A stretch of DNA of 64,000 nucleotides from Fraxinus americana (GCA_035079005.1 CM068728.1:19003524-19067523); one strand, 5' to 3'. Counted from the first letter of the stretch, positions 13,518 through 25,657 are shown. Notes: a model not told the origin generated them from the sequence alone. Numbers and translations: made by a program.

Positions 13518-13709
13518 CGAAAAACTTCTGTTTCTTAACTCGATTGTCAAGTATGACATCTTCCAATACCTCAGAGGTTGTCCCCGAAATGCCCTCCGAT
13601 GAAGATATGAGGTCGAAAAACTTCTGTTTCTTAAGTCGATTGTCAAGTATGACATCTTCTAATACCTCAGAGGTTGTCCCCGAAATGCCCTCCGACGAAG
13701 ATATGAGTT
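13518..13709 (-). repeat. Perfect-period 96-bp (32-codon) tandem duplication in the FAR1-like relic
   Basis: Units 13518-13613 and 13614-13709 are nearly identical. On the minus strand each encodes DLISSSEGISGTTSEVLEDV followed by ILDNR-KKQKFF. The period is a multiple of three, so it left the frame intact. Near identity suggests it is younger than the stop codons around it. Confidence 0.85.
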
Positions 13710-15505
13710 CGTAATAAACATTTTCAATGAATTTGTCTCGAACTTCCCGAAAAGTTGAATTAATATAAACTCTTTGAAACTGTTTTTCCAACTCATACTT
13801 CGTTGCAGATGGCACCATTTGTGAGTATGATTTAAAATCTGGTTGAAACTCATTCTCTACCTTATTCCTCTATGCTCTCTCGTATTGTTCAACAAATTAT
13901 TTCAACGACGTCTTCGAGTGCACACAATTATCGAAGAACGCATTCATACACTTACTTCGCTGAGTTATTGACAATCTCGCCCATAAGCTGGTTTTTAAAA
14001 AGTAAGGTACTCAATGACCTTTGTTGGCATACAATCCTGATAACCACTCATTATCATGTAAGGAATATCTGTCTACCATCACTCTCCAACCTTCTTCGAA
14101 CTCGTCAACAGATTGAGAATCATATACCTGTACATGTATAGTAGAAAAAATCTCACCCTTATCGATATGATATCCAAACTCTGACAACTTCTTTAATATG
14201 TGTCATATGCACCATTTGTGTTTCGTGTTCGGGAACATGATCTGAATTGCGTTCTGCATGGCCCTATCTTGATCAGTAATAATCCCAGTAGAAGTTTGGC
14301 CATGTATACACTGAAGCCAAGTCTTGAAAAGCCATACAAATATTTATGTATTTTCATTCGACACCAACCTACAACTAAGGAGTATTGATTGTCCATAATG
14401 ATTAACTCCAACAAAAATAGCAAACATCATGTCGTACTTATTGGTTAGGTACGTCGTATCAAATGTTACAACATCGTCAAACTCTTTATATGCTTGCATA
14501 CTCCTATTGTTAGCGCAAAAAATATTTTTCAGCCGCAACTCTTCGTCTAAATCCATACTAAAGTAAAAATCAGAGTACCTTGCTTGCATGTTCAAAAAAT
14601 AGGCTTGTATTGTTGCAGCATCTCCTTCTCCAAATCTTAACCGCCGCACTTGTTCAACATAGTTTCGACAATCTTTTTCCACGTAAATCATATTCGCATA
14701 CCCCCCGCCTCTATGACTGTGGAGTTGTAACTTTTGTGCAACGAAATCCCTACCATATCCTTTACTTCAAGTCGCCGTTTAACATAGGCACTCAATTCTC
14801 GGTTGCAATGATACAACCTGAACTTCGAATGACTTGTTTTATGATTGTGATTGTGAATGCGATTGACTTTGTTAATTCTCCAGATTCCACATGCATCTAG
14901 AGATGCAGTGATCCTAGTTTTGCAGCCTGTCTGAATGGTAGCTTGCGGCTTCAAAGAACCGCTCGTACTATGACTATTTCCACCTTCACGGCTACATGTA
15001 AACACAACATATCTCACAATTCCATCATCATCCTTTTGCGAATTTCTTTTCCAAACTAGAAATCTTATGTTGTACGCATATTTTTTTGTAAAAATTATAT
15101 ATTTCATTTTCATCGTTGAACTTCATACCCACTTCGAGCACAATCACACCGTATACTCCTACAATTCCATCATCCACGAAGTTCACACTGTCCAAAATGT
15201 TGTCATTTTCAAACTCTAATAGAAGACATCATCCACCACCTCCAAATTTTCCTTACCAGCATAAAAAAACCAATTACAAGGTTAATTTCTCTCTTTCTCC
15301 ATATTCGTCAAATTCTTAACAGAATATACAATACACGTGTCATCTCAATACATTTACACTTTTCCCAAGTTCAGTGAAATGAAAAATGATTTCGACATTT
15401 AACAGAATATATAGTAAACGAAAAATTATCTCAACACATTTCAGTTTTCCCCAAATTCATTGACATATTTCAACACATTTCAGCTTTCCCGAAGTTCAGC
15501 TCAAC

Positions 15506-15640
15506 ACATTTAAGCTTTCCCCTAATTCAACTAATTCAATTTCACAAAACAAGTGGGTGAAAAATGGGTTGAACATTTAAGCTTTTCCCTAATTCAATTA
15601 ATTTTAGTTTCATAGAACAAGTGGGTAAAAAATGAGTTCA
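15506..15640. repeat. Short tandem repeat (~67 bp x 2, with degenerate upstream copies)
   Basis: Two units begin 'acatttaagc' at 15506 and 15573 and continue with 'ctaattca', 'aacaagtgggt' and 'aaaaatg'. Weaker related blocks ('cacatttcagctttccc') lie from ~15,440. It sits just 5' of the FAR1-like relic and could be a decayed terminal region of that element. Confidence 0.6.
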
Positions 15641-16582
15641 CAAGAAATTGATAAAGGGAAATACCTTTTTCCCCCATCTACTCGAATCAATGAACCGACG
15701 ATAGCTTCAAGTCGAAACAACTATTTCTTACCCAAGCGAATCTATGAAGACGGCGATTGCTTCAAGTCGGAACACTAAATGGCTACCTTTGTCTTTATCA
15801 AGCTTGTTAATCAACTCTTTGAAACTGCTCTTCGCATTATGCTGGCTACTGCTTTTGGGCGGTAGGTTTCAATATTTGGTGCCAGAGAGTTCGCGAGCTT
15901 CCATTTGTGTTTTCATCTCCTCACGCTCGTGTTTTCCTTCCTCATTTTCTTATCGAAGACTCGGCAATAATTCAAGTGGCAAGGTTTTAAGTTTTTTCCT
16001 TTTTTTAAAGGCTACCTTTCCACGTCACAGTGTCAAGCAATAGGTAAAGACAAAGGTACAACTAGAAAAATTCTAAAATTTAACTGATTTCCTTTTTCCT
16101 TTTTTCTCTCTCTTTTTTTCAAACTGTTTTTTTTTTTTTCCCTCTATCCTTATGCGTCAATATGTAAATAATCATGTACAATAGTATTTCTCTTAAAGTT
16201 TCCCTCTTCTCTGCGCAATATTGAAAGCAAATGAGAAAGGGCTGCATTGAAATGTACATAAAATGTTTCCTAGATTATCAATGGGACTCTCACCATTATT
16301 TTAAACTTATGCTATGATAATATTGTTGTTAGTGTCCAATCCTAGTTTATGAACTGAACATTCCAAATGTTGAAACTGCTGGCCTGCATCTGGCTTTTGA
16401 AATTTCTGGCCTAGCAAGGTGTTTCGCTCTTTTCCAGTTTTTGGTGACAGATGGATTTTCTTCATTTTCTTCTAATGTTGTTGAATATCTCCTTCAGTTT
16501 TGTTCAGGCCGTTTTGGCGTAGTTTTTGGAAAGCCAAAAGGAGATTTTGAGATTCAAAAGCAGTTTTTGGACTCATTTGACT

Positions 16583-16830
16583 AATCTATAATATATTAAA
16601 TATTACATTAGGTGATAATCATTTTTGGACTATTATAGCCTTACAACAATTCAATTATTTCAATAATATCTTACTTTTAATTTTTCAATATGTATTTAAT
16701 TTACAATCTATAATATATTAAATATCATATTAAGTGAGAATCATTTTTGGAAGATTATAACCTTTTTATTATTCAATTATTTTAATAATACCTTACTTAT
16801 TCATTTTTAATATGTATTTAATTTAAAAAC
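16583..16830. repeat. AT-rich tandem repeat, ~122 bp x 2
   Basis: 'aatctataatatattaaata' starts both units, at 16583 and 16705. Each continues with 'aatcatttttgga', 'attcaatta', 'taccttact/tatcttact' and 'tatgtatttaattt'. No coding potential. Confidence 0.75.
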
Positions 16831-17041
16831 TGTAATAAATACTATAAAATAATTGTTCATGTATGTATTTCCTTTTATTAATTCTCAATTAATTAACATT
16901 AACATTCATTTAATTAATATTAATTAGAATTCTACATTAAAAAATGCAGTTTATTATTCAAGTCCATGTATGCTAATTAGCATCAGTTTCACTTAATTGA
17001 AAATTAAATTATATTCATTTAGTATAAATGATTTAACATTC

Positions 17042-17362
17042 ATTATCACATATATACTCATAGGAATTAATTCTAAATTAATTAACATTCACGTTAATTC
17101 ATGTATCGTATTTGTCATTTATGTATTTAGTTGTAATTCTAATACTCACATTTAGGTATGCATATCACTATTTACTTGCATGTATTATAATTAACATTTG
17201 ATGTCACATATATATTCATTGAAATTATTTCTAAATTAATTAACATTCATGTTAATTCATGTATCGCATTTGTCATTCATCTTCATTTATGTATTTAGTT
17301 GTAATTCTAATACTCACATTCAAGTATGCATATCATTGTTTATTTACATGTATAATAATTAA
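17042..17362. repeat. AT-rich tandem repeat, ~158 bp x 2
   Basis: 'ttctaaattaattaacattc' recurs at 17071 and 17229. Both units continue 'gttaattcatgtatcg', 'atttgtcatt', 'tatttagttgtaattctaat' and 'gtatgcatatca'. A more diverged third copy appears to lie upstream near 16,880-16,990. Confidence 0.75.
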
Positions 17363-19252
17363 CATTTATTTTCAAATGCTTGAATTTCTCTCATTTGATT
17401 AAAATGGTAAATTGAGGGTCAAATATTGCTTTCACGGAACTTATAAAGTATTTCAAAATAATGTGCAATGCAAGTTCAATTCTAACTAGTTTTATAAAAT
17501 TGATTTTTCTTATTAGAAGATTTTTTTAGAGGAAATTGATTTAATTTGATTACTGTAAAAATACTTCTGAAATAGAAAATATTTTTAAAAATTAGTTTTC
17601 AAACAAAAATTGAGACAGGTTCTTCCAAAAAAATTTCTACACAAAGTAAAAGCAAAAGAGAAAGTCATGTCAAATTGACCATCGGGCCATTACTTTCAAT
17701 TGGCTCGGGCCCTTGCTCCACCTTTTACTTTCATTGGAGAGATGACTCGGCCACATTAAAATGATGGATTTTGTAAATCAAAGTTTATAGGGATCAAAAC
17801 AAGTGGAAACCAAAATCGATTCGACCATTAAAATCGATTCGATTAGATTTAGAAACCCGAAAAATTGAGATCGGGGACCAAAATCGATTCGATTAGACTT
17901 ATAAAATCTTTAATTAAAAACCCATCCCAAAACTCGTTAAAACGGTTGATTTTTGAAAAACCCATGACCTGTTCCCGGTTTAATCTATGTAAATTCATAT
18001 TTTTTCAAATTTTTTAATGTGTATTTTTCAAAAAAAAAATTGAAAATGTATATTTTTTTAAAATCACCAGTTTGATCCCGGTTCGACCCCGATTCAATCT
18101 TTTAACCTTTGACCCATTCTTTTTTCCAAGTTGATGATCAGGTCGATTTTTAAAACAATATAAACATTACAAAATCAAAAGATAATTAACCACCCTAAAA
18201 TATTACAAAAATAATTGGTTAAAAACTCCATTATTGGACTAAATGATTTTTTTTCCCTAAATTATATAAATGGTTTGGTTCAGTTTTAATGGTTTTTAAA
18301 GTTTTGAAATATATTCCAAACATTTTTAAAAGGTTTGGTTGACTGAAAAGAAATGTTTACATCTCTACATTGCTCCAAATCAGTGGTTTCAAACCAACGA
18401 CTCATTTCGATTTTACATTGTGATAATTTTAATATGAAATCCTAATTAATCTCTATTTTTCGGTATCTACTAACAACCGACGTTATCCTCGTCAAAGCTT
18501 AACTTCATCTTGAGAGATTATTTAAATGTATAACTCTAAGCCATACAGTTGAAATAATATTTTGAACTCGTAGAAACGTCGTCATTTTTTATTATTTTTT
18601 TTAGATTTTTAAACACTCAAAAAATGTTAGATTGAGTGATTAAATCTAACATATTTCAATTTATAAATTGAGGGTACACTTTTATCAATTGGTCAATTCT
18701 GATTCCTAATAAAATATTGTAAACCTTATTCTATATTATATTTCAATAATCTTCTACGTACAAATTACAAAATATATGTGCAATAAATAATAAGAATATA
18801 TTCACACAATTTCCCAAAGAATAAGTCATGTATATTTACTCTCTCAACTGAATTTAGACGTTTTATCGTCGTAAAAAAAAAAAAAAAAACCTGAATATTC
18901 TGCCAACTAGAATCCAGTTCAATGAACAATTAATTGGATCGTCTAATATGTTACACGACCTCGAATTCAAAAGCAATCACATTGCCAGTTAAGAAAAAAA
19001 CTGGAACATGGCAAGGATTTTAAACCATATTCATTGCCTTGTAATTAGGTAAAATTCATTGGCTCGAATTCAGGCAATTCGTCCCAAATTTAGACAATTG
19101 AAACTGCATGGAGTTGGTAGCAACATAAATAAGAACCACAGAATGCAGAATGAGTCTCAAGAAACTGCGCGTTTTCACACACTGAAGGTTATATATATTA
19201 TTATAACCTTCAGGAACCTGAGGATTCAAAGTGGTAGTTTGTTCGTCCGAGA

Positions 19253-22200
19253 ATGGCCAGCCACGGTGGCGATGCAGTACCTGACCATGCTGTGCCACCG
19301 GAGAGGCCTGATGCAAATCTTGATATACATGGTATGGTATATAAGAATCTTCCTCCTTTTCCATTTTCTGCATCTTTAATTTCCTCTAAAATGGAATTGG
19401 CATTATGATACAATACAGAAAGAAAAGATTTCATGGAAAAGTGGGATAGGATTGTAAGGTCCCAGATCGACAGATACCAAAGGATCGAAGATCACAAAGA
19501 ACAATATAAGTGCAGAATCATAAAACAACACTGAACACACGATTTTTCACCCCGTAGGATCCGGATGTTCAGTCACAAAGACATACTCACCCGTTGAGCA
19601 TCCACAAAGGATATAGCTCTAGATCCACTAAGTAATGATCAATAAATATTACAAATGTTAGAAGAAACCTTTTGGTTTCTTCGTGTTAATCTCGTCTCAA
19701 CAATACAGAACAGTAACCACACAAGATCAACCCCTAGACTATACAATATACAGACATTCACAGAGAAACAAGATTGATGAATCACTAAGATCGATTACAG
19801 TTACAAAGGAGAAACCCTAGACTTTCACTCAGAGAGAAGAGGGAAAACAGAGAGACGAAGAGTGAATGGAATTCTCTCTAATGACCAACCCCAAAAGCAC
19901 CAACCCCAAAAGCCAAGTCAACCAAGTAATATGAACAGTTGCAATCCAAGGGCAGAGAGTCAGCCACGTGTAAGGCTGATAACATTAAACATTGAGGCCA
20001 CAACCCGTTCCACTTAAAAGGCCCAACAGCACAAACAGTTCAACAGCACAAACTGCCCAACAGAATAGTATAGTGAGGCAGCCCATTTAGTTAACAAGGA
20101 TATATCCAGATTTTTGTTATTGCTTTAAACATTATTTGTAAAATTCGAATATTGCATCTTTATTGGAATTCATGAGCGAATCAACAAATTTGAGGGTTTT
20201 TAAGAGATTGTGTTTCGTCTTCTAGTTTGTTAATCTGTTGTTTTGCCTGTTCATGCAGCAAAAGAAGAAGAAAATGATTGCCCAATTGAGCAAGTGCGGC
20301 TAACGGTTTCAGTCACGGACGATCTCTCCCTGCCTGTCCTGACGTTCAGGACATGGTTTCTCGGCTTGTTGTCATGCGTTTTGCTTGCATTCCTGAACCA
20401 GTTTTTCAGCTATCGACAGAACAGCCTGTTCATTTCTTCTGTGACAGCACAGATTATCACTCTCCCTATTGGAAGGTTGATGGCATCCACTCTTCCTACG
20501 AAAACATTTCATGTGCCATTGACGACATGGTCGTTCTCGTTGAATCCAGGACCCTTTAATCTCAAAGAACATGTTCTGATCACAATATTTGCCGGATGTG
20601 GCGCCTCCAGTGTTTATGCTGTGAATATCATCACCATTGTTAAGGCATTCTATCACCGGAACCTTCATCCATTGGCAGCATGGTTACTATCTCACACTAC
20701 ACAGGTACGTGATGACAAAGTTTGTCGTCTTTAGGACAACGCAAACTTCTAGACGAGATGGTTCCATGTACAAATGACTAATAATCGTGTACATTTGATT
20801 TATTTCAGTTGCTGGGATATGGGTGGGCTGGTATATTTAGGGACACCCTGGTGGACTCCCCATATATGTGGTGGCCTGAAAATATGATTCAGGTGTCCCT
20901 ATTCAGGTACTTACCATCCAATTTCTTTTACATTAAGTTTCCATTAACAAAAAACTAACTTCATTGCCTGTTGGGACATTTTGCAGAGCATTACATGAAA
21001 GGGAAAAAAGACCAAGGGGAGGACTTACCAGACTACAATTCTTCTTGGTAGTGTTCGTATGCAGCTTTGCTTATTACATAATTCCAGCCTATTTATTCCC
21101 TTCAATATCTGCCATATCTGTTCTCTGTTTGATTTGGAAGAAATCCATCCTTGCGCAACAACTCGGGTCAGGTCTACATGGACTAGGAATTGGTTCGTTC
21201 GCCTTAGACTGGTCTGCTATTGTTAGTTTCATAAGCAATCCTATTTCTTCACCAGGGTTCGCAATTATTAATAGCCTTGTGGGTTTTTTCCTGGTTATGT
21301 ATGTTTTAATCCCCCTTGCTTACTGGCTCAATGCATATGAGGCCAAGAAGTTTCCTATCTTCTCATCCCACACGTTTGATTATACGGGAAATACTTACAA
21401 TATTTCGCGTGTTTTGGATGAGAAAACGTTCGACCTTGATGTAGCTGGATTTGAAAGTTACAGCAAACTCTATCTTAGTGTTTTCTTTGCCTTCACTTAT
21501 GGCCTTGGCTTTGCCAGCCTAACAGCTACTATCTCACATGTTGGACTTTTCCATGGATCGTAAGTTAATTACTTCTCTTGTGAATCTGATTTCATATTAC
21601 AGATTCTGGCGGAAAGTTTTTGATAATTATACTGATGAAAATGTGATATTCAGAACAATTTGGGAATTCTGGAGCAAAGCAAAGACGGTGAAAGGAAAAA
21701 CAGGCGACGTGCACACAAGAATAATGAAGAAGAACTATGCCGCAGTTCCTAACTGGTGGTTTTATGTGATACTGGCTGTAGTGTTTGCTCTTGCACTGTT
21801 AGCATGCGAAGGTTTTAGCAAACAACTCCAGCTCCCATGGTGGGGACTAGTATTAGCCTGTGCAATGGCTTTCTTCTTCACATTGCCAATTGGAGTAATA
21901 CAAGCCACAACAAATCAGGTAACAACTGATATCGTACCAGAACGTCTGGACATGTTTAATATGCAATACTAGATAGGATCCAATAGTTCATGAATTTAAC
22001 TTATTATTCTCCATTCATGCTATGTCGAACCCAACTTACCTAGCATGCCATAAAAGTATGGTAAAGTTTAGCAGTTCGCTAATTCGTTTGTATAAAAGTG
22101 CAGCAAATAGGGCTGAACATAATCACTGAGTTGGTTATAGGATATATTTACCCAGGGAAACCTCTTGCAAATGTAGCTTTCAAGACATATGGCTACATAA

Positions 22201-23000
22201 GCATGTCACAAGCCATTGGTTTCCTAAGTGATTTCAAATTAGGACACTACATGAAGGTCCCTCCCAAATCCATGTTCATTGCTCAGGTACAGAATGCTAC
22301 GCTAAGACAAGCTATTAATGCAAATTTCACTGTTTGCAAATTTAGTGACTCATCTATTTTATTATTATTATTTGTAAATCAGCTTGTTGGAACAATAGTT
22401 TCTTCTTCTGTTTACTTCGGTACGGCCTGGTGGCTCCTAAGGACAGTCGAGCACATCTGTGATCCGGCTTTACTTCCTGAAGGGAGTCCCTGGACTTGTC
22501 CTGGTGATGATGTGTTCTACAATGCCTCAATCATATGGGGAGTGATAGGGCCGATGCGCATGTTCAATAAAGGTGTTTACCCAGAGCTGAACTGGTTCTT
22601 CCTTGGTGGTATGTTGGCACCCATACCAGTGTACCTGCTTAGGCGCAAATACCCTGAAAAGAAATGGATAAGACTGATCAACATGCCCCTCATTCTTGGT
22701 GCCACAATGTCCATGCCACCAGCTCGGTCTGTGAACTATTTGATGTGGGGCGCAGCTGGAATTTTCTTCAACATATATATCTTCAGAAAACACAAGCAAT
22801 GGTGGGCTAGACATGCATACATTTTGGCTGCTGCGCTTAATGCTGGAATTGCATTCATGGGAGTGCTACTTTACTTTGCACTGCAATCGAAAGGTTTTTC
22901 TGGTCCTGCTTGGTGGGGTTTGAGCGCCGATGACCACTGTCCTCTGGCTAAATGCCCCACAGCCCCTGGGATAGAGGTTGAAGGCTGCCCAGTTCTTTGA
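19253..23000 (+). CDS. Oligopeptide transporter (OPT family)
   Basis: Seven exons join in phase: 19253-19331, 20259-20704, 20809-20906, 20987-21559, 21654-21918, 22104-22286 and 22383-23000, predicting 753 residues, the usual OPT length. The start MASHGGDAVP is the only ATG in frame with an acidic, cytosolic N-terminus. The protein then has the many hydrophobic helices of a proton-coupled OPT carrier, the NPGPFNLKEH motif near residue 122, and a KVPPK variant of the family's KIPPR motif near residue 537. It ends in a Cys-rich tail (DDHCPLAKCP...GCPVL) typical of the plant OPT1/OPT5 group. These plasma-membrane proteins import small peptides such as glutathione and, in some members, metal chelates; the substrate here is unknown. 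Intron 1 (19332-20258) is enlarged by a solo LTR. Intron 6 (22287-22382) is 96 nt and open in frame. The gene is convergent with the PORR gene. Confidence 0.92.
19453..20096 (-). mobile_element. Solo LTR (Copia-like size) in OPT intron 1
   Basis: The 644-bp segment begins TGTAAGGTCCCAG and ends GTTAACA, and is flanked by identical 5-bp copies AGGAT (19448-19452 and 20097-20101). TG...CA ends plus a 5-bp TSD are the footprint of an LTR retrotransposon. No internal gag/pol sequence is present, so it is a solo LTR left by recombination. Minus orientation is inferred because the reverse complement starts TGTTAAC; superfamily is a guess. Confidence 0.82.
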
Positions 23001-23478
23001 CCAGTTGTTCCCAGTCTAATTCAGTGTAAATAGCAATAAGCTGGTAATCTCCATGGTGGAGAAAATGTAGAGTTCATTTCATAGCACCAAATTGCAGAAT
23101 TAAACATGAGAATAGTACATCCACTGCAGGTGAAGTTAAGAAAGAATTGTCATTAGTGCTCTAGTAAATTAAATATAATAGCCATTTCTTTACGAGAATT
23201 GCCTCTATTTCATGTTGCGACATAAATTATCTCAATGCCTGATGGTTAACGTAACTTTCAGAAATTTCTTTGCTAACATAACTTTAATGAGATACGTGTG
23301 TATACCCTCTATAAGTTACAAAAAGAGAGACACAAAATGTTACTTGCTTCCAATGATATTAATCGCCTTTTTAACTCTTACCAATGAAATGCAAAACAAC
23401 TCTTATAGGAGATATAAAACTGCCAAGTACAAGAGGTATTATCGAAAAAAATCTAATAACATCATCAAGACGAGCTTT

Positions 23479-24681
23479 TCAAATTGTAACAGAAGATGAT
23501 GCCCCAATACATGAACTGACATCTCTCCTACCCATAAGTTCTAAAAATTTGTCCCTAAATTCCAAAAGGGGCCATTTATTAGTTAAATTGGATCCATCAT
23601 AAGCCTCTTTCAGGATTACAGTACTCTTTGCGCCTTTATTAGTGATGTAAAAGATACCATGATGCTTAATTAAGCAAAGCAACAATCTAGCTGGTAAACG
23701 ATACTCGGAATGAAAAGCATCTAGTTGGGCAGAAGTCAATCTCTTCTCCATAGTCAAACTCAGGAGCTCATGAAGCACGGCCACTGCTCTTTTCCGAGCT
23801 TTTGGATCAGCAGCTTCAACCCTCCTTGCATTCAAGTATGGAGAAGGGAAGTCCATTTTCTGCCACCTCCGAACTTCCTCCAGATAACTCATATTTGCCC
23901 TAAAACCTACAGGAAAATCTAAGGGAAATGCATAAGGGCCTGAAAAGTTACCATCTTTTGATATCTTAGCTCTCTTCGGATGCTCACCGGTGTTTAACAA
24001 CCCTTCACGTGCCAGCCTCTCCTCTCGGGCAGTTACCGCCAGCGAGGAATCCCAATTCTCCAAATCCAGATACCATCTCCCACTGACATCTTTCAGAGAA
24101 AAAAAATGGGGGTACAACGGAATAAGTGATTTTTTGAAGTCACTTGGCAATCCCATCTCATTCCCAATCATTTCAATTGTATCTAAAGGCACCCTACAGT
24201 CAACTGACAGCATCAATAACTTCCTCAAATTCTTAACCAAAATGGGTTCCATTTGCACCCTTGCTTCAGCTTCCAAAGCTGCAGTCCTTTTTGCCTTCTC
24301 ACTCAGCATAACCGCTGGTGGTGACCTGTCACTTTTACCCCCAGTAACGACGAAAATGGATGGGTATTTTTCAATGACAGCCATATAATTCCATTTCTGC
24401 ACAAACCCAACTTCTTTTTCAAGGTCTCTTAGTAAAAGAGACTCCGTTTTCTGGGATTGGATGATGGACTTCAGCTGTAAAATAAGAGATGGTTTCTTCT
24501 GGAGCTCCATTACTCTGTCCAGCTCGTGTACTCTGTGATAAATTTTCTTCTTGGGTTTTCTTCCTCCAGTGGTTTTGTACATAATTTGGACCCACGTGTA
24601 ACCCAACGAGGCTTTAAAGCCCCCTCTTCTATTGATGAGCACAGGTTTGCGAAACTTATGCAGTTGTGAAAAGATCAACAT
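23479..24681 (-). CDS. PORR-domain (plant organelle RNA recognition) protein
   Basis: A single open exon of 400 codons starts at the ATG 24681-24679. After a short basic leader (MLIFSQLHKFRKPVLINRRG) that could serve for organelle import, the PORR domain begins at about residue 45: KKKIYHRVHELDRVMELQKK, LLLRDLEKEVGFVQKWNYMA, PSIFVVTGGKSDRSPP, LLMLSVDCRVPLDTIEMIG, LPSDFKKSLIPLYPHFFSLK, WDSSLAVTARE, then FPVGFRANMSYLEEVRRWQK. Members (WTF1, RPD1, WTF9) bind RNA and promote group II intron splicing in chloroplasts or mitochondria. Which organelle and which introns are served here cannot be told from sequence. The length is normal and the frame intact. The gene faces the OPT gene tail to tail with 478 bp between stops. 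Confidence 0.88.
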   Translation of the reverse strand: MLIFSQLHKFRKPVLINRRGGFKASLGYTWVQIMYKTTGGRKPKKKIYHRVHELDRVMELQKKPSLILQLKSIIQSQKTESLLLRDLEKEVGFVQKWNYMAVIEKYPSIFVVTGGKSDRSPPAVMLSEKAKRTAALEAEARVQMEPILVKNLRKLLMLSVDCRVPLDTIEMIGNEMGLPSDFKKSLIPLYPHFFSLKDVSGRWYLDLENWDSSLAVTAREERLAREGLLNTGEHPKRAKISKDGNFSGPYAFPLDFPVGFRANMSYLEEVRRWQKMDFPSPYLNARRVEAADPKARKRAVAVLHELLSLTMEKRLTSAQLDAFHSEYRLPARLLLCLIKHHGIFYITNKGAKSTVILKEAYDGSNLTNKWPLLEFRDKFLELMGRRDVSSCIGASSSVTI

Positions 24682-25657
24682 ATTCTATGTATTTAAAATT
24701 CTCTTCGACAAATGGTTGAACACTTGGAGCGCAACCATTAGATAGAGCTTTCTTTGGCAACCATAATTCAATCGTTACAGTTCACACCATTCTTAAATGA
24801 ATTAAGAATTGGAAAACTCACATAAAAGCGTAATGATTACCAGCAGAAATGTACTTTCAAATGCTGAATTCCGAACTCTTGACAATGCTGATTTCTCGAG
24901 AGAGAGATTACCGCCGTGTTTGAAAACCACAAGTATTAGTATTAGATGAATCAGATAACAGTGTTGGGCTCGAATATAGAAAATAGGACTTTACTTGGTG
25001 TACATCTTCGTTCCATGTGAAGATTATGGACACCCCTACGTGAGTTCCACCTCATGTGAGGGTTATGGACACCTCTGTGAGGGTTATGGACACCTCTATG
25101 TACAATAATTATGTATACTTAGCATTTTTCTAAAAAATATGGACTTGTTCGTGGAGACCCGACCCGACCCGCGTGGTGTTTATGGAATTTTGGAAATAAC
25201 TACTTTTTATATAAATAACTTTTATAATTTATTGTCAAAATAATTCTTTTTTAATATTTGAAGACAATAGTAACTTTATGATTTTTTGAGCACAGCCAAA
25301 CATGCTCTTAATGTACCGAGAGAGAGATTTGTAGAGTAAAGGATGTCGTATGTTGCAATGCATAAAGTATTTTTGAGGAAAAAAAGAACTTTTGATTTGG
25401 AATGGTAAAATTGAAATTTCATTAATAATTGATATTTATTTTATTTCACAGATTCGATTTCTTTTCGACCTCGTGCACTTCAAAGATATGTTAAAAAGAG
25501 CTTTATGTATTGGGATAACTACATCAACTACTTGATTTAAACAATTTAATCTAAATTACTACTTATTCTTTTAAATTCTCAATTTTCGGCTTTTTCAAAA
25601 TCAATAGACTTTCCTCTTTTATTCTCAATGTCACTGCCAATCACCATCACATTTGTC
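24682..25657. other. PORR 5' flank and intergenic DNA
   Basis: The PORR 5' UTR and promoter should lie in the first ~300 bases. At 25,018-25,102 there is a short minisatellite with about three copies of 'ttatggacacc' preceded by 'gtgagg'-like spacers. Nothing else is recognisable. Confidence 0.4.

Larger units (their letters stand above)
12551..15215 (-). pseudogene. FAR1/FHY3-related (MULE transposase-derived) pseudogene
   Basis: Translating the minus strand from ~15215 recovers, in order, a FAR1 DNA-binding domain (RYVVFTCSREGGNS, GCKTRITASLDACGIW, HNHNHKTSHSKFRLY), a linker with CRNYVEQVRRLRFGEGDA, and the MULE-type transposase core (DVVTFDTTYLTNKYDMMFAI, FVGVNHYGQSILL, GIITDQDRAMQNAI, QRSKCMNAFFD). 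It then runs into the C-terminal region (FRGIIYRHAIAIL, YLLRRWRRDVSRAYTKVAVN). The frame is broken by a one-base gain in an A7 run at 15081-15087 and a one-base loss in a G6 run at 14701-14706. In-frame stops occur at 14203-14205 and 14011-14013 (both where the family has Trp), 13897-13899 and 13870-13872. Several segments are tandemly duplicated. This is a dead copy of either an autonomous Jittery/FAR1-type MULE or a host FRS gene; flanking repeats favour the former. Confidence 0.85.
15641..19252. other. Gene-poor AT-rich region between FAR1-like relic and OPT gene
   Basis: No supported gene. The two AT-rich tandem repeat arrays listed separately lie here. A degenerate MITE-like segment occurs at ~17,440-17,660. 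At 17,760-18,380 there is a relic with repeated 'aaatcgattcgattaga' and a right end 'aaatgtttacatctcta', resembling the hAT-type MITEs elsewhere in the window but without a clear left end. A poly-A run is present near 18,873-18,890. Confidence 0.4.

Noticed and set aside
15744..16043. 99-residue plus-strand ORF with a hydrophobic stretch
   Set aside because: It starts beside the degenerate repeats next to the transposase relic, shows no family features, and its Ser/Leu/Phe composition is that of T/C-rich DNA.
20372..20668. 98-residue minus-strand ORF
   Set aside because: It is the antisense shadow of OPT exon 2, which is in phase with the other exons and matches the family.
21560..21653. Alternative longer OPT exon using the acceptor at 21,602
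   Set aside because: It would insert a 17-residue segment unlike OPT proteins; the acceptor at 21,653 gives the expected HGSTIWEFW junction in phase.
22287..22382. Open reading through OPT intron 6 as coding
   Set aside because: It has good GT and AG sites, and the open segment has no OPT similarity. It is treated as an intron, with retention flagged as a finding.
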